From positions 1 to 64,000 of the forward strand of contig NCJG01000002.1 of the NCBI GenBank assembly GCA_002282385.1: 64,000 bases of DNA, read 5' to 3'. Source of the stretch: Sphingomonadales bacterium 39-57-19 (GTDB lineage Bacteria; Pseudomonadota; Alphaproteobacteria; Sphingomonadales; Sphingomonadaceae). Both the position numbers and the translations under genes were made by a program. The notes beneath the pieces are model-generated. The model saw only the letters and a program-made list of their open reading frames with translations. It searched no databases and was not told where the DNA came from. Of the stretch, positions 55,574-64,000 are shown one piece after another. Position 1 is the first letter of the stretch. Every line of letters begins with the position of its first letter.

Positions 55574-56418
55574 TGGCCACCTCCGCTTGCGCGCGCATTC
55601 AACGATGCCCGTGTTTTGGACAAGATGGCGGATACTTTCACGATCGTCGGACCGCCGCAGAATAACAGCTGGTCGGGAAAATCGACGATGCGCGCCTTGC
55701 CGTCCAAATGCCGCAATAACCTTTGCCGCGCGGTAAGCGCCCGGGCATCTTCGCCGTGCGCGCTGGTGGGCATGAAGATGACCGTCGGCGGATTACGAAT
55801 CAGCGTCTCCATCGGCAATATGCCCCATGAGGCCAGCCCATAATCTGCGCTGGCATTGCGAAATCCGTGACGCTGCAACAGTTCGTCTTGCAACGTGCCT
55901 TTGCCCGCGACGAACCCGCCATTTTGCCAGATCACGGCCGAAACCGGTGGCTGGACCTTCGCGGGTTTTGGCAACGCATTTTTTATTTGCGCAACCAGTT
56001 TTTCACCCGCCTCCACTCGGCCAACGGCTTTCGCCAGCGTGCGGATTTGCGTGATGTCCTCCGCAATCGTCGGCGCGACACCAATGGCCACTGTTTTAAT
56101 CCCCGCGCGCGCCAGCACGGCATTTGCACCCGACGATGCAAGGTTGCCGATCAGCACCAATTTCGGGCGGGCCAAAAGCAATTCTTCTGCGCTTGCACCA
56201 ATGGCGGGATACTGCATGGACCATGACAAAGGCGCAGACGCGCTTTCGGGATCATGCGAATAACTGCTGACCGCAGTCACTTGGCCGGGCAACGCGATTT
56301 CGGCCAGCACGGCGTCAATGCACGGGTTGTTAGAGACAATACCGCCGGGCACAATTGTACCTTGGTTGGCGCATCCGGCCAGTGCCAATGCAGGCAAAAT
56401 GCACCAACCGCGACGCAT
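55570..56418 (-). CDS. btuF: Cobalamin-binding periplasmic lipoprotein (BtuF-like)
   Basis: A 282-aa substrate-binding protein with lipobox LALAGC. It has the class III (helical backbone) layout: an N-terminal lobe with SNNPCIDAVLAEIALPGQVTAVSSYSHDP, a linker helix near 135-150, and a C-terminal lobe with LPMETLIRNPPTVIFMP. Length and motifs fit BtuF/FecB. Its ATG overlaps the btuB stop codon. Confidence 0.88.
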   Translation of the reverse strand: MRRGWCILPALALAGCANQGTIVPGGIVSNNPCIDAVLAEIALPGQVTAVSSYSHDPESASAPLSWSMQYPAIGASAEELLLARPKLVLIGNLASSGANAVLARAGIKTVAIGVAPTIAEDITQIRTLAKAVGRVEAGEKLVAQIKNALPKPAKVQPPVSAVIWQNGGFVAGKGTLQDELLQRHGFRNASADYGLASWGILPMETLIRNPPTVIFMPTSAHGEDARALTARQRLLRHLDGKARIVDFPDQLLFCGGPTIVKVSAILSKTRASLNARASGGGQ

Positions 56419-58265
56419 CAGAATTTGGCCCTGACGCCAACCGCGGCATTGCGGCCAAAGCTGTTATATCCTGCCACGACAGTATACTGCACATCGAAGA
56501 TGTTATCGACGCGGCCATAAAGCTCAAGCCTGTCATTGATCGGCAATGATGCCCGCAGGCCGACCAATGCATAGCCATCAAGTGCTACGCTGTTTGACGC
56601 ATCGTCAAAGCTATCACCGATCAACAACATACTGCTGCCCACCGAGAGGCCAAACGGCGTTTGCCAGTCGACCGTCAGGCTGCCGCTATGTTGCGGACGT
56701 AACGCCAGTCGGTTGCCGAAATTGGCACCCGCTGACCGGTTAACCGCATCGACCAGCGTGTAGCTTGCCCGAATGTCCAATCGGTCGGTGGGGTTCAGGT
56801 TGAAGCCAGCTTCCACACCCGTTGATGTCACGCGGTCGATGTTTTCGGACTGAAAAGTCGCAAAGGAAAATGCGATCAAGTCCGTGCTCCGCCGTTTGAA
56901 ATAGGTCGCGAAAAACCGGGCCCTTCCGTCCAATATTTGCTGTTCGAAACCAAGGTCGAAATTGCGCGCGGTTTCGGGCCGGAGGGCGGGGTTGCCATAA
57001 GGCGGTTGACCTTCGCTGAGCGTCGGCGCGCGGAAACCCTCGCCATAGGTGGCGCGTAACATGGTGCGGCCATCATTGGGGGTGAAGGCCATATTGCCGC
57101 CCAATGTCGTTTGCCCGCCATAATCATTATATTGGTCATGCCGGACCCCGCCCGTCACCGTCAGCCCGGCAACAGGGCGAAGGATAATTTGGCCAAAGCC
57201 ACTGGTGACATGGTTGTGTGCGATATCGGCTGCAGCGCCCTCAAAAGATGTGCTGGCGAACGACCGTTCATATTCCAAACCAGCGGTCAGGGTCAGGGCG
57301 TCGTTGACGTCAAACGAGGTGTGATATTCCGCGCGGTCGATGCTGCCACGGACAATGAAGTTGTTGAAGCTGAACACCACTGGGTCCGTACCAAGCCGCC
57401 GGATATCGGTTCGTGTGTAGGCAATGCGGTTTTGCATCCGGCTGTCGAACGCAAAGAAATTTGCCCCGACATAGCCGACAAATTGCCGGTTTCGGGTGAC
57501 GGGCAGGGCGTTCGCGCCGATACCAAAGGCGGAGTCATATTCCACCGTCGCGTGATTATAATAGCCGCGGAAATCGAGATTGAAGGCATCGCTGATGTTG
57601 ACCTTCAGCCGGCCATTGCCCGCGACATTTTCAAAGCCATCGCGTTCGGTTCCGCCCGCCAGTGCCGAAATCCCTTGGGCATCGACATATGACCCGCCAA
57701 AGCTGCCTTCGAACGCGCCACTCGTTCCGGCGATGTTGGCGTTCACCCGTTTGGTATCGGCGGCACCATATTCCGCGCCGAAGCGTCCTTCGAAACCATC
57801 GGCCGGTGCCAGCGACTGGATATTGACCACGCCGCCAATCGCTTGGCTGCCCCAGATGATCGAGTTTGGCCCGCGCAGGACTTCGACCTGACCAATATTG
57901 CCGGTCATCAACGTGCCAAAGTCAAACGCACCATTGGGGCTGGTGAGGTCATTGATCCGCACACCATCGATGAGCACCAGCGTCTGCGAACTGTTGCCGC
58001 CGCGCAAAAACGCGCTGGTCTGGCCGCCAAGACCGCCGCGTGCGGCAACGGTAACGCCGGGCACGCTTTGCAGGGCATCGCCGATGGTGGCGCTTTGCAA
58101 TTGGTCGAGCCGTTCGCGGCCAACGATATCAATCGCTTGTCCAGTTTCCGATCGCAGTTGTTCAAATCCGCTCGCGGTGACAACGATAACGTCGTCCCAT
58201 TCATCTGCCATTGCAGACGCCGGCAGCAGCGCAAGCGCCGCAGCCGCATATTTTAACAAGGTCAT
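56418..58265 (-). CDS. btuB: TonB-dependent vitamin B12 receptor (BtuB-like)
   Basis: Outer-membrane receptor of 615 aa. It has a signal peptide (LLKYAAAALALLPASAMA), a TonB box DDVIVVTA, a plug with FLRGGNSSQTLVLIDGVRIND (near 97) and VEVLRGPNSIIWGSQAIGGVVNI, and a barrel ending in phenylalanine (VGVRAKF). The plug matches BtuB. The start MTLLKYAA (58265) has GAAGGAG eight bases upstream. The longer frame to 58355 is leader sequence. It is controlled by the adjacent cobalamin riboswitch, so B12 should repress it. Confidence 0.94.
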   Translation of the reverse strand: MTLLKYAAAALALLPASAMADEWDDVIVVTASGFEQLRSETGQAIDIVGRERLDQLQSATIGDALQSVPGVTVAARGGLGGQTSAFLRGGNSSQTLVLIDGVRINDLTSPNGAFDFGTLMTGNIGQVEVLRGPNSIIWGSQAIGGVVNIQSLAPADGFEGRFGAEYGAADTKRVNANIAGTSGAFEGSFGGSYVDAQGISALAGGTERDGFENVAGNGRLKVNISDAFNLDFRGYYNHATVEYDSAFGIGANALPVTRNRQFVGYVGANFFAFDSRMQNRIAYTRTDIRRLGTDPVVFSFNNFIVRGSIDRAEYHTSFDVNDALTLTAGLEYERSFASTSFEGAAADIAHNHVTSGFGQIILRPVAGLTVTGGVRHDQYNDYGGQTTLGGNMAFTPNDGRTMLRATYGEGFRAPTLSEGQPPYGNPALRPETARNFDLGFEQQILDGRARFFATYFKRRSTDLIAFSFATFQSENIDRVTSTGVEAGFNLNPTDRLDIRASYTLVDAVNRSAGANFGNRLALRPQHSGSLTVDWQTPFGLSVGSSMLLIGDSFDDASNSVALDGYALVGLRASLPINDRLELYGRVDNIFDVQYTVVAGYNSFGRNAAVGVRAKF

Positions 58266-58361
58266 GGATGTATCTCCTTCGCATGACGTCCAACAAATGT
58301 CGTCACGCGGAGGAAAACCCCGATTGCGCCAGTATCCCGCAAGCACAAAGGACAAACCGCA
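58266..58361 (-). promoter_or_regulatory. Leader hairpin between B12 riboswitch and btuB ribosome-binding site
   Basis: On the minus strand GCGTGACG and CGTCATGC form an 8-bp stem (one G-U pair) that ends just before the AAGGAG of btuB. Its position fits an expression-platform element that controls access to the ribosome-binding site. No T-tract follows, which favours translational control. Confidence 0.45.
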
Positions 58362-58545
58362 ATCAGGCAGGTCTCCTGGCTCCCGGGTCTATGCTCTTGC
58401 CCCGCCTTCCCAGTTTCACGGTTACCCGTTTCCCCAGTGGCATATGGAGCAAAAGCTCGCCGGTTACAGTTGCGGGAACAGCGCCGGATTTCCGCCGGCT
58501 TCCCTATTATCCACGCTCTCGCGCAGACCTGGTGCGTGCGCAGAG
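58362..58545 (-). promoter_or_regulatory. Cobalamin riboswitch
   Basis: The B12 box AGCCAGGAGACCTGCC is exact on the minus strand (58381-58366). Upstream lie the other conserved parts in order: GGGAAGCCGG and GAAATCCGGCGCTGTTCCCGC, then CAACTGTAACCGG, GCCACTGGGGAAAC, GGGAAGGCGGGGC and the P1-closing elements. The 5' boundary is approximate. It governs the btuB-btuF-btuC-btuD-phoD operon. Confidence 0.95.
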
Positions 58546-58604
58546 GGTTACGCCGCTTTTGTACGGAGGGCAAGGGATTCAGCGGCTATGGGCGCTGGCG
58601 CTAT

Positions 58605-59201
58605 TTAATGGCGGGTCTTGCCCGGGCGTTGCATGCCCCAAAATTGCGGGCCTTCGGGCACTTGCCAGCTATGCTTGATGGCAAAACCAAAGCTTTGATA
58701 TAAAGGGATATTATGTTCGTCTGCGGTTTCCAGATAGGCGGGCAATCCATCCTGATCCGCCCGCTCCAAGCCTGCACGAATGGCAGCGCCGCCATAGCCT
58801 TTGCCCTGATATGTCGGGTCGCATCCCGCATAATGTAAATACCAGACGGGCTCTTTTGGCAGATGCTTTTCGATAAGGTCGGCGACTTCAAGACCGCGAA
58901 ATATCGAAAAGCGCAGCTGCTGGACGAACGGCAATATTAGCCGCGCGGTATCAAACATGCTGTCGCGGGCCTGCCCCGGACCACGCCATAAAGTGACGGC
59001 CTCTATGCCGTCGGTCCCATACACCGCGCCTTTGGGATGTTCGTCGCGCAAGAACAGATGGAACACGCCCGTAAGCCGCTGTGCGCGCAGCTTTGCGTCT
59101 GGAATGACATAGCTCCATCCGGTCTCTGTCTGGAACGCGCGCGCCAATGTCTCGGCGATTTCCAGATTGTCCGTTGGCTTCAACAAACGTGCGTGCGGCA
59201 A
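58605..59201 (-). CDS. GNAT family N-acetyltransferase
   Basis: A 198-aa acyltransferase. The acetyl-CoA-binding motif lies in LHYAGCDPTYQGKGYGGAAIRAGLERADQDGLPAYLETADEHNIPLYQSFGF (about 120-172), with Q-x-x-G-x-G/A as QGKGYG. The substrate is unknown. It starts one base after the iorB stop on the same strand, so it is probably the third gene of that operon. The B12 riboswitch begins downstream. Confidence 0.9.
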   Translation of the reverse strand: MPHARLLKPTDNLEIAETLARAFQTETGWSYVIPDAKLRAQRLTGVFHLFLRDEHPKGAVYGTDGIEAVTLWRGPGQARDSMFDTARLILPFVQQLRFSIFRGLEVADLIEKHLPKEPVWYLHYAGCDPTYQGKGYGGAAIRAGLERADQDGLPAYLETADEHNIPLYQSFGFAIKHSWQVPEGPQFWGMQRPGKTRH

Positions 59202-59202
59202 A

Positions 59203-61446
59203 TTAGGCTTTCGCTTGGGTTAGGATGGGCAGATTGCGGACGCGTTTGCCGGTGGCAGCGAACAACGCGTTGGCCAAAGCAGGGGCAGCCGGAGGAACGC
59301 CGGGTTCGCCAATGCCGCCCATATCTGCGCCGCTGTTGAGGAAATGGATATCCATCACCAAGGGCGCGCCTGCCATTTTCAGCAACGTATAATCGGCCAA
59401 GTTGCTTTGTTGAACCGCGCCATTTTCAAGCGTAATCGCCTCGCCAATGGCGGACGAAAGCCCCATGATCGTGCCGCCTTCAATCTGGGCCATGGCGGCG
59501 TCCGGATTGACGATGCTTCCGGCGTCCACGACCGTTGTTACCTTATGCACTTTGGGCATGCCGTCGTCACCGACCGACGCTTCGATCACATGCGCGACGA
59601 TGGTTCTGAAGCTTTCGACCAGTGCAACGCCGCGACCCCTTCCCGCGGGAAGGGGCGAACCCCAACCACTGCGGGCCGCGACTTCGTCCAATACGCGCAA
59701 GTGCCGCGATCCTGCCTTCAAATGATTGCGGCGAAATACAACCGGGTCTTCGCCCGCTGCATGGGCCAGCTCATCCATGAAGCTTTCATTGTAAAAGCCC
59801 TGCTGCGTCGAGTTCACCGAACGCCATGCACCGGTTTGCTGGTTTGAAACATGCGCAAAGTGCCGGCGCGACACCGCGGGCAGGGCATAAGGAAATACCG
59901 TTTCGCTCTCGGCGCTTTCGGGTTGGGCATAGTCGTTGCGATATGCCGTTATCCGCTTTTCTTTGGTCAACGATGCCTTCAGCGCGGCGGAGCTTTGCGG
60001 GCGATATGCGCCTTGGACGATTTCTTCCTCACGGCTCCAGATAAGCTTGACGGGATATGGCAATTGCATCGCAAGCTTTGTGACCTGACCGACGATTTCC
60101 ATATACATGGGCAAACGGCGGCCAAAGCTCCCACCGATCATCATCGGGTGGAAGGTCACATCATCCGCGTCGAGACCGGAAACGTCGACGGCCATCATCT
60201 TGCTTGCAAGCGGGTCCTGCATGCCGCCCCAAATGTTGAGCTTTCCATCCTTAAAATGGGCGGTCAGGGCAAAGGGCTCCATCATCGCATGGTGCAAAAA
60301 TGGCACCTGATATTTCGCCTCGATCGGCTTTGCGCCAAGTCCGGCCTGTACATCACCGTCGCCGGCTGTGCTATCGGCGTCACCCTTGGCCATCAGGTCG
60401 CCCTGTGCCTTGAAAATGGACGCGGTCGAAATGCCGCCATTGCCGCCGTCCGCAAACTCTGGGGTGAGCGCGCGCAGGCCGGAAATGGCGGGCCAATAGC
60501 CTTTCGCCACGACAGCAACCGCATCATCGAGCTTGATGACTTTTTCAACGCCTTTGACCGCCAACGCAGGCGCGGTGTCTACAGACGTTAATTTGCCGCC
60601 ACGCACAGGCGCCGCCATGATCGTTGCGACGCGCATGTCGGGGACCGAAAAGTCGATGCCATATTGCGCGCTGCCATCAACCTTCGCTGGAATGTCGAGC
60701 CGCTGCATCGATTGGCGCATGATGCGATATTGCGACGGATCCTTCAGCTTTGGGGCATTGTCGAGCGACAAGGTCGCAGCTTCCGCCGCCAGTTCGCCAT
60801 AGCGCAACGCACGACCGGATTTAGCATGGATGACATGGCTGTCCTGCGTCGTCAGTTCATCCGCCGGAACGTCCAGCCGCTTGGCAGCGGTTTCAACCAA
60901 TGCCAGTCGCGTCGCCGCGCCGACATTTTGAAAGGTCACCCGGCCCGTGAACCGCAACGCTGTGGAGCCGCCGGTCATTTGAAGGTTCATTTGCCGTGCA
61001 ATGAAGGACAGGAATGATTGCGGAATGCCATTAATGATCGCAGGCTGCCCCGTCATATCGGCAAGGAAGGCGCGTCCAAGCCCCACATTGGCGAAGGCCG
61101 GTTCTGCGGGTGCAGAAACAACACGCACCTGATCCCACGCGGCATCCAGCTCTTCGGCAAGCATTTGCGCAAGACCCGTGTTCGATCCCTGACCAATGTC
61201 CGTGTGCGGCGAATAAATGGTGATGCTGTCATCCTCACCAATTTTCAGCCAGGTGGCAAAGCTGTGACCGCCGTCGCTTTCAAGGCGCGCCTTGGCGGAT
61301 TTGGCGGCATTGCTGTCGGCTATGGAAATACCGAACAGGCCGGCACCGACGACCGCGACACCACCAATGAGGAAGGCACGGCGCTTGACGCCCTTGCGCT
61401 TTGCTGGCGCGGCTGGTTGCATTTCTGCTGTTGGGTTGTCAGCCAT
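59203..61446 (-). CDS. Molybdopterin-binding subunit of a xanthine dehydrogenase-family hydroxylase (IorB-like)
   Basis: A 747-aa large subunit. A twin-arginine signal (KRRAFLIGGVAVVGAGLFG, about 24-43) puts it in the periplasm. The family parts PHTDIGQGSNTGLAQMLAEELD (near 80), GGSFGRRLPMYMEIV and GAWRSVNSTQQGFYNESFMDELAHAAGEDP are present, and GSPLPAGRGRGVALVESF is the usual IorB loop. The GGIGEPGVPPAAPALANALFAATG end contains the catalytic glutamate. The substrate may be isoquinoline or another N-heterocycle or aldehyde. Confidence 0.92.
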   Translation of the reverse strand: MADNPTAEMQPAAPAKRKGVKRRAFLIGGVAVVGAGLFGISIADSNAAKSAKARLESDGGHSFATWLKIGEDDSITIYSPHTDIGQGSNTGLAQMLAEELDAAWDQVRVVSAPAEPAFANVGLGRAFLADMTGQPAIINGIPQSFLSFIARQMNLQMTGGSTALRFTGRVTFQNVGAATRLALVETAAKRLDVPADELTTQDSHVIHAKSGRALRYGELAAEAATLSLDNAPKLKDPSQYRIMRQSMQRLDIPAKVDGSAQYGIDFSVPDMRVATIMAAPVRGGKLTSVDTAPALAVKGVEKVIKLDDAVAVVAKGYWPAISGLRALTPEFADGGNGGISTASIFKAQGDLMAKGDADSTAGDGDVQAGLGAKPIEAKYQVPFLHHAMMEPFALTAHFKDGKLNIWGGMQDPLASKMMAVDVSGLDADDVTFHPMMIGGSFGRRLPMYMEIVGQVTKLAMQLPYPVKLIWSREEEIVQGAYRPQSSAALKASLTKEKRITAYRNDYAQPESAESETVFPYALPAVSRRHFAHVSNQQTGAWRSVNSTQQGFYNESFMDELAHAAGEDPVVFRRNHLKAGSRHLRVLDEVAARSGWGSPLPAGRGRGVALVESFRTIVAHVIEASVGDDGMPKVHKVTTVVDAGSIVNPDAAMAQIEGGTIMGLSSAIGEAITLENGAVQQSNLADYTLLKMAGAPLVMDIHFLNSGADMGGIGEPGVPPAAPALANALFAATGKRVRNLPILTQAKA

Positions 61447-61937
61447 TATGCCGCTCCTTCTGCAGGTTTCGCCGCTTTCGCAGCTTGCCCGGTTGCGGCA
61501 TGTATCGCCTTGCGAATGCGCGGATAGGTGCCGCAGCGGCAGATGTTGGTCATCGCCTCATCAATTTGTGCATCGCTTGGGCTGCCCGTTTTCTCGATAA
61601 GCGCCACAGCGGCCATAATCTGCCCCGACTGGCAATAGCCACATTGCGGAACCTGCGCAGAAATCCACGCTTTCTGCACCGCGTGGAGCGTGCCGTCCGC
61701 AGATTTCAGACCTTCGATGGTGGTAATCGATTTGCCTGCGACTTCGCTCACGGGGAGGCTGCATGAACGGGTGGGTTCGCCATTCACATGGACAGTGCAA
61801 GCGCCGCACGCCGCAATGCCGCATCCGAATTTCGTACCCGTTAGGCCAAGCTCTTCGCGAATGACCCATAGCAACGGCGTGTCTGGTTCCGCCGCAAGCG
61901 CCACTGGCTTGCCGTTGATCGACGTCTGAATTGCCAT
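61446..61937 (-). CDS. 2Fe-2S subunit of the molybdenum hydroxylase (IorA-like)
   Basis: A 163-aa electron-transfer subunit. The plant-type cluster is [13 protein letters not shown] with the fourth cysteine in TRSCSLPV (about 38-62). The second cluster is [11 protein letters not shown] with CRCGTYPRI (about 97-140). It overlaps the start of the large-subunit gene by one base, so both are made together. Export is likely by hitch-hiking on the twin-arginine signal of the large subunit. Confidence 0.95.
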   Translation of the reverse strand: MAIQTSINGKPVALAAEPDTPLLWVIREELGLTGTKFGCGIAACGACTVHVNGEPTRSCSLPVSEVAGKSITTIEGLKSADGTLHAVQKAWISAQVPQCGYCQSGQIMAAVALIEKTGSPSDAQIDEAMTNICRCGTYPRIRKAIHAATGQAAKAAKPAEGAA

Positions 61938-62006
61938 GCAAATAAGCTCCTACCCAAATCTGCGTTTCATATAGCAACGCTTCGGCCTCTTTGCTAGCGC
62001 ATTGCC

Positions 62007-62945
62007 ATGACTATGGGCAGCGCCAACCACGACCGTATCCTTGCCGCCGCAATCGACTGGGCGGGCGCGCCTATGGCGATTGCGACGGTGGTCGAAACCT
62101 GGAAATCCGCGCCATGCCCCGTCGGCACCCATATGCTTGTGCATGCGGACGGGCGCTTTGTGGGCTCAGTTTCGGGCGGTTGTGTCGAGGGCGATGTTCT
62201 TGAACGCGCGCAATTGGTTTTGGCAGGCGCGCCGCCGGTGCTTCGCCGATATGGCGTTGCCGACGATGCGGCGTGGGACGTTGGCCTGCCCTGTGGCGGG
62301 GATATTCAGGTGCTGGTGCAGCCTGTTTCCGCCGATGGTTTTCCGGCGCATCTGTTTGGCGATATCAACAAGGCGCGCTCGGCCGGTGCGGCGCTGTCGG
62401 TTGCGACGGATTTGGAATCGGGCCGAAGTGCCTTGGTGGACGATGATGCGGCTGCGGGTTTCGTCAATATCTACCATCCGCCGCGCCGTTTGCTGATTGT
62501 GGGCGCAGTCGAAATTGCATCGGCCCTTGCTGCCATTGCGACATCGCAGGGGGTGGATGTCACTTTGTGCGACCCGCGTGGACGGTTTTTAACTGCGGAA
62601 CGCTTTCCCGGCGTCCGGTTGGAAGACCGCTGGCCCGACGCCGCCGTCAAGGCCTTTGCACCCGATAGCCGAAGCGCGATTGTGACGCTTAGCCATGATC
62701 CCAAAATCGACGACCCTGCGCTGGCGGCGGCGCTGGCGAGCCCTGCGGCCTATGTCGCTGCGCTCGGTTCCGTCCGGTCGCATCAGGCACGTCTTGCGCG
62801 GCTCTCGGCGGCGGGTGTCAGTGCAGAACAATGCGCGCGCATTGAAGGGCCAGCGGGCGTTGCGATTAACGCCATCAGCGCGCCCGAAATCGCGCTGTCT
62901 ATCGCGGGCGGCATGATCCGCGCGTTTAACCAAGGCTTACGTTGA
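62007..62945 (+). CDS. XdhC family molybdenum-cofactor insertion protein
   Basis: A 312-aa protein. The N-terminal XdhC domain has ATVVETWKSAPCPVGTHMLV and SVSGGCVEGDV. The C-terminal Rossmann domain has LLIVGAVEIASALAAIATSQGVDVTLCDPRGRF (about 163-195), as in XdhC_C. XdhC binds the molybdenum cofactor and promotes its sulfuration before insertion in xanthine-oxidase-family enzymes. It is divergent from the iorAB genes. Confidence 0.93.
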   Translation: MTMGSANHDRILAAAIDWAGAPMAIATVVETWKSAPCPVGTHMLVHADGRFVGSVSGGCVEGDVLERAQLVLAGAPPVLRRYGVADDAAWDVGLPCGGDIQVLVQPVSADGFPAHLFGDINKARSAGAALSVATDLESGRSALVDDDAAAGFVNIYHPPRRLLIVGAVEIASALAAIATSQGVDVTLCDPRGRFLTAERFPGVRLEDRWPDAAVKAFAPDSRSAIVTLSHDPKIDDPALAAALASPAAYVAALGSVRSHQARLARLSAAGVSAEQCARIEGPAGVAINAISAPEIALSIAGGMIRAFNQGLR

Positions 62946-63538
62946 TGCAGGCGAAGGACGTGGCGATCGTCCTGCTCGCGGCTGGCAATGCGCGGCGTTT
63001 TGGTTCTGATAAGTTGATGGCGGATTTTGAGGGTAGGCCACTGGGTGCGCGTGCGGGGAATGAACTGGCCAGCATTGCGGCAGCAGCGCATTTCGCAGTG
63101 TGTCAGCCTGAAGCGCACATTGCAGCTTATTATAAGCGTTTGGGCTTTGATATTGTCGATAACCCGAACCCCGGCATCGGGCTATCGGGTTCGCTCCATC
63201 TCGCGGTTGAGGCGGCGTTGCGCACCGATGCGCAAGCTTTGCTTATCGCGCTGGCCGATATGCCGTTTGTGCAGGCTGCCCATGTCGAGGCGCTGATTGC
63301 GGCTTGCACCGATACTGTCGTCGCATCTTTTGACGGACACCAGCCCATGCCGCCTGCTATATTTCCACGCGGGCATTGGCCGGATTTGCTGGCGACAGCG
63401 GGCGATGCTGGCGCGCGGCATATTCTGGCTGGTGCCGAAAAACTAACCGCACCTGCGGGCACATTATGCGACATTGATACGGCAGATGATTTGGCCGCTT
63501 CAAAAGTTGCGTTTCATCGCATAGACCGTCTGCAATGA
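62945..63538 (+). CDS. Molybdenum cofactor nucleotidyltransferase (MocA-like)
   Basis: A 197-aa NTP transferase. The start has LLAAGNARRFGSDKLM (GxGxSxRFG-type signature), and LIALADMPFVQAAHVEALI is the metal-binding aspartate region. It would add CMP or GMP to the molybdopterin for the adjacent hydroxylase. ATG 62945 shares one base with the xdhC stop (TGATG); an in-frame TTG three bases earlier is less likely. Confidence 0.9.
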   Translation: MQAKDVAIVLLAAGNARRFGSDKLMADFEGRPLGARAGNELASIAAAAHFAVCQPEAHIAAYYKRLGFDIVDNPNPGIGLSGSLHLAVEAALRTDAQALLIALADMPFVQAAHVEALIAACTDTVVASFDGHQPMPPAIFPRGHWPDLLATAGDAGARHILAGAEKLTAPAGTLCDIDTADDLAASKVAFHRIDRLQ

Positions 63539-64000
63539 ACCAAATATCTGCCCGTCCCGCCATCGAAGCTGCTTTGCGCAATCCGAACCTTATGGCGGCG
63601 GCTGTCGCGCTGTCCGAAAACAGGTTGGAGGATGCAGAGCCGCTGTTGCGCGGTCATTTGCGTGATGCGCCGACGGACGTTGCCGCGATCCGTATGATGG
63701 CGGAATTGGCGGCGCGTGTGGGCCGGTTGAAGGATAGCGAGGCATTGCTTCGCCGCGCGCTTGAGCTGACGCCTGACTTTGGTGCTGCGCGTGCCAATCT
63801 GGCAACGGTGCTGTATAAACAAAACCGGTTTCCAGAGGCGCTTGAGCATTTGAATGCCGTGCTCGCTGAAGACGGTGACAACCCGGTCCAGCAAAATTTG
63901 AAGGCTGCCGCACTCGGGCGGATTGGAGGTTATGCCGAGGCGATTGCGCTGTATCAGGAACTGACCGCGCGTTTCCCCGATCATGCCAAATTGTGGATGA
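63535..64000 (+). CDS. TPR-repeat protein, probably a TPR-sulfotransferase (partial)
   Basis: The 5' portion of a gene cut by the window end. The first 155 residues are tetratricopeptide repeats (NRLEDAEPLLRGHLRDAPTD, GRLKDSEALLRRALELTPDF, NRFPEALEHLNAVLAEDGDN, GGYAEAIALYQELTARFPDH). In sphingomonads such a repeat array often precedes a sulfotransferase domain, which would lie past the end. Its ATG overlaps the mocA-like stop codon (ATGA). Confidence 0.8.
   Translation, partial: MNQISARPAIEAALRNPNLMAAAVALSENRLEDAEPLLRGHLRDAPTDVAAIRMMAELAARVGRLKDSEALLRRALELTPDFGAARANLATVLYKQNRFPEALEHLNAVLAEDGDNPVQQNLKAAALGRIGGYAEAIALYQELTARFPDHAKLWM

Noticed and set aside
59636..59655. Perfect 20-bp palindrome inside the IorB-like gene, looking like a repeat insertion
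   Set aside because: The encoded GSPLPAGRGRG is a conserved loop of IorB-type proteins, so the palindrome is probably a by-product of native codons and not an inserted element.

Overview
The window is chromosomal DNA of an alphaproteobacterium, most likely of the order Sphingomonadales. The evidence is the gene complement: CtrA and CpdR, an UPF0262 protein, a SapC-like protein, an IalB-like secreted protein, two large TonB-dependent receptors, an alphaproteobacterial LexA box (GTTC-N7-GTTC) at uvrA, a CtrA box (TTAA-N7-TTAA) at ctrA, and several short palindromic repeat families that I associate with sphingomonad genomes. Coding density is high. Almost everything is housekeeping or ordinary metabolism. 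There is no CRISPR array, prophage or obvious defence island.

Layout. Positions 1-98 look like the end of an IS21-type element abutting uvrA (138-3095, minus). Next come a NUDIX/nucleoside-transporter pair, ferredoxin, trxB, an M48 protease, malate synthase G, a GDT1-type cation transporter and argG. An N-acyl-D-amino-acid deacylase-like amidohydrolase (12484-14221) is broken by a frameshift. From 14.4 to 18.7 kb lie dnaN, a histidine phosphatase, an IalB-like protein, rlmN and ispZ. From 19.5 to 22.7 kb lies the least ordinary stretch. It has an AT-rich two-gene regulator/membrane-protein module with paired operator-like sites, a three-hairpin RNA candidate ending in a strong terminator, tRNA-Val(GAC), cpdR, an N-formylglutamate amidohydrolase, and a second RNA candidate whose stem-loop displays an anti-Shine-Dalgarno loop.

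From 22.7 to 34.4 kb are cytochrome b561, SapC, an FAD oxidase, a DEAD-box helicase, a TonB receptor, and a coupled oxidoreductase/amidohydrolase/dehydrogenase operon. From 34.4 to 52.7 kb are ilvA, bpt, a PLP decarboxylase, fRMsr, arfB, pirin, ctrA, an M28 peptidase, dcd, cdd, a GH25 fold that has lost its catalytic acids, UPF0262, dnaB, ubiG, lysC, a nitronate monooxygenase and two bacterial-PH membrane proteins.

From 52.7 to 58.6 kb is a cobalamin-riboswitch operon: btuB, btuF, btuC and btuD, then a PhoD-type lipoprotein phosphatase. All five cistrons are joined by stop/start overlaps. The last 5 kb carry a periplasmic IorAB-type molybdenum hydroxylase with a GNAT gene, and facing it xdhC, a MocA-like cofactor gene and the start of a TPR protein that runs off the window.

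The most interesting leads are the phosphatase locked into the B12 uptake operon, the two intergenic RNA candidates, the AT-rich regulator/membrane islet, the catalytically stripped GH25 protein, and palindromic repeats that carry 20-22 nt insertions at one fixed site. All assignments are read from sequence and remembered family features; no searches were run.
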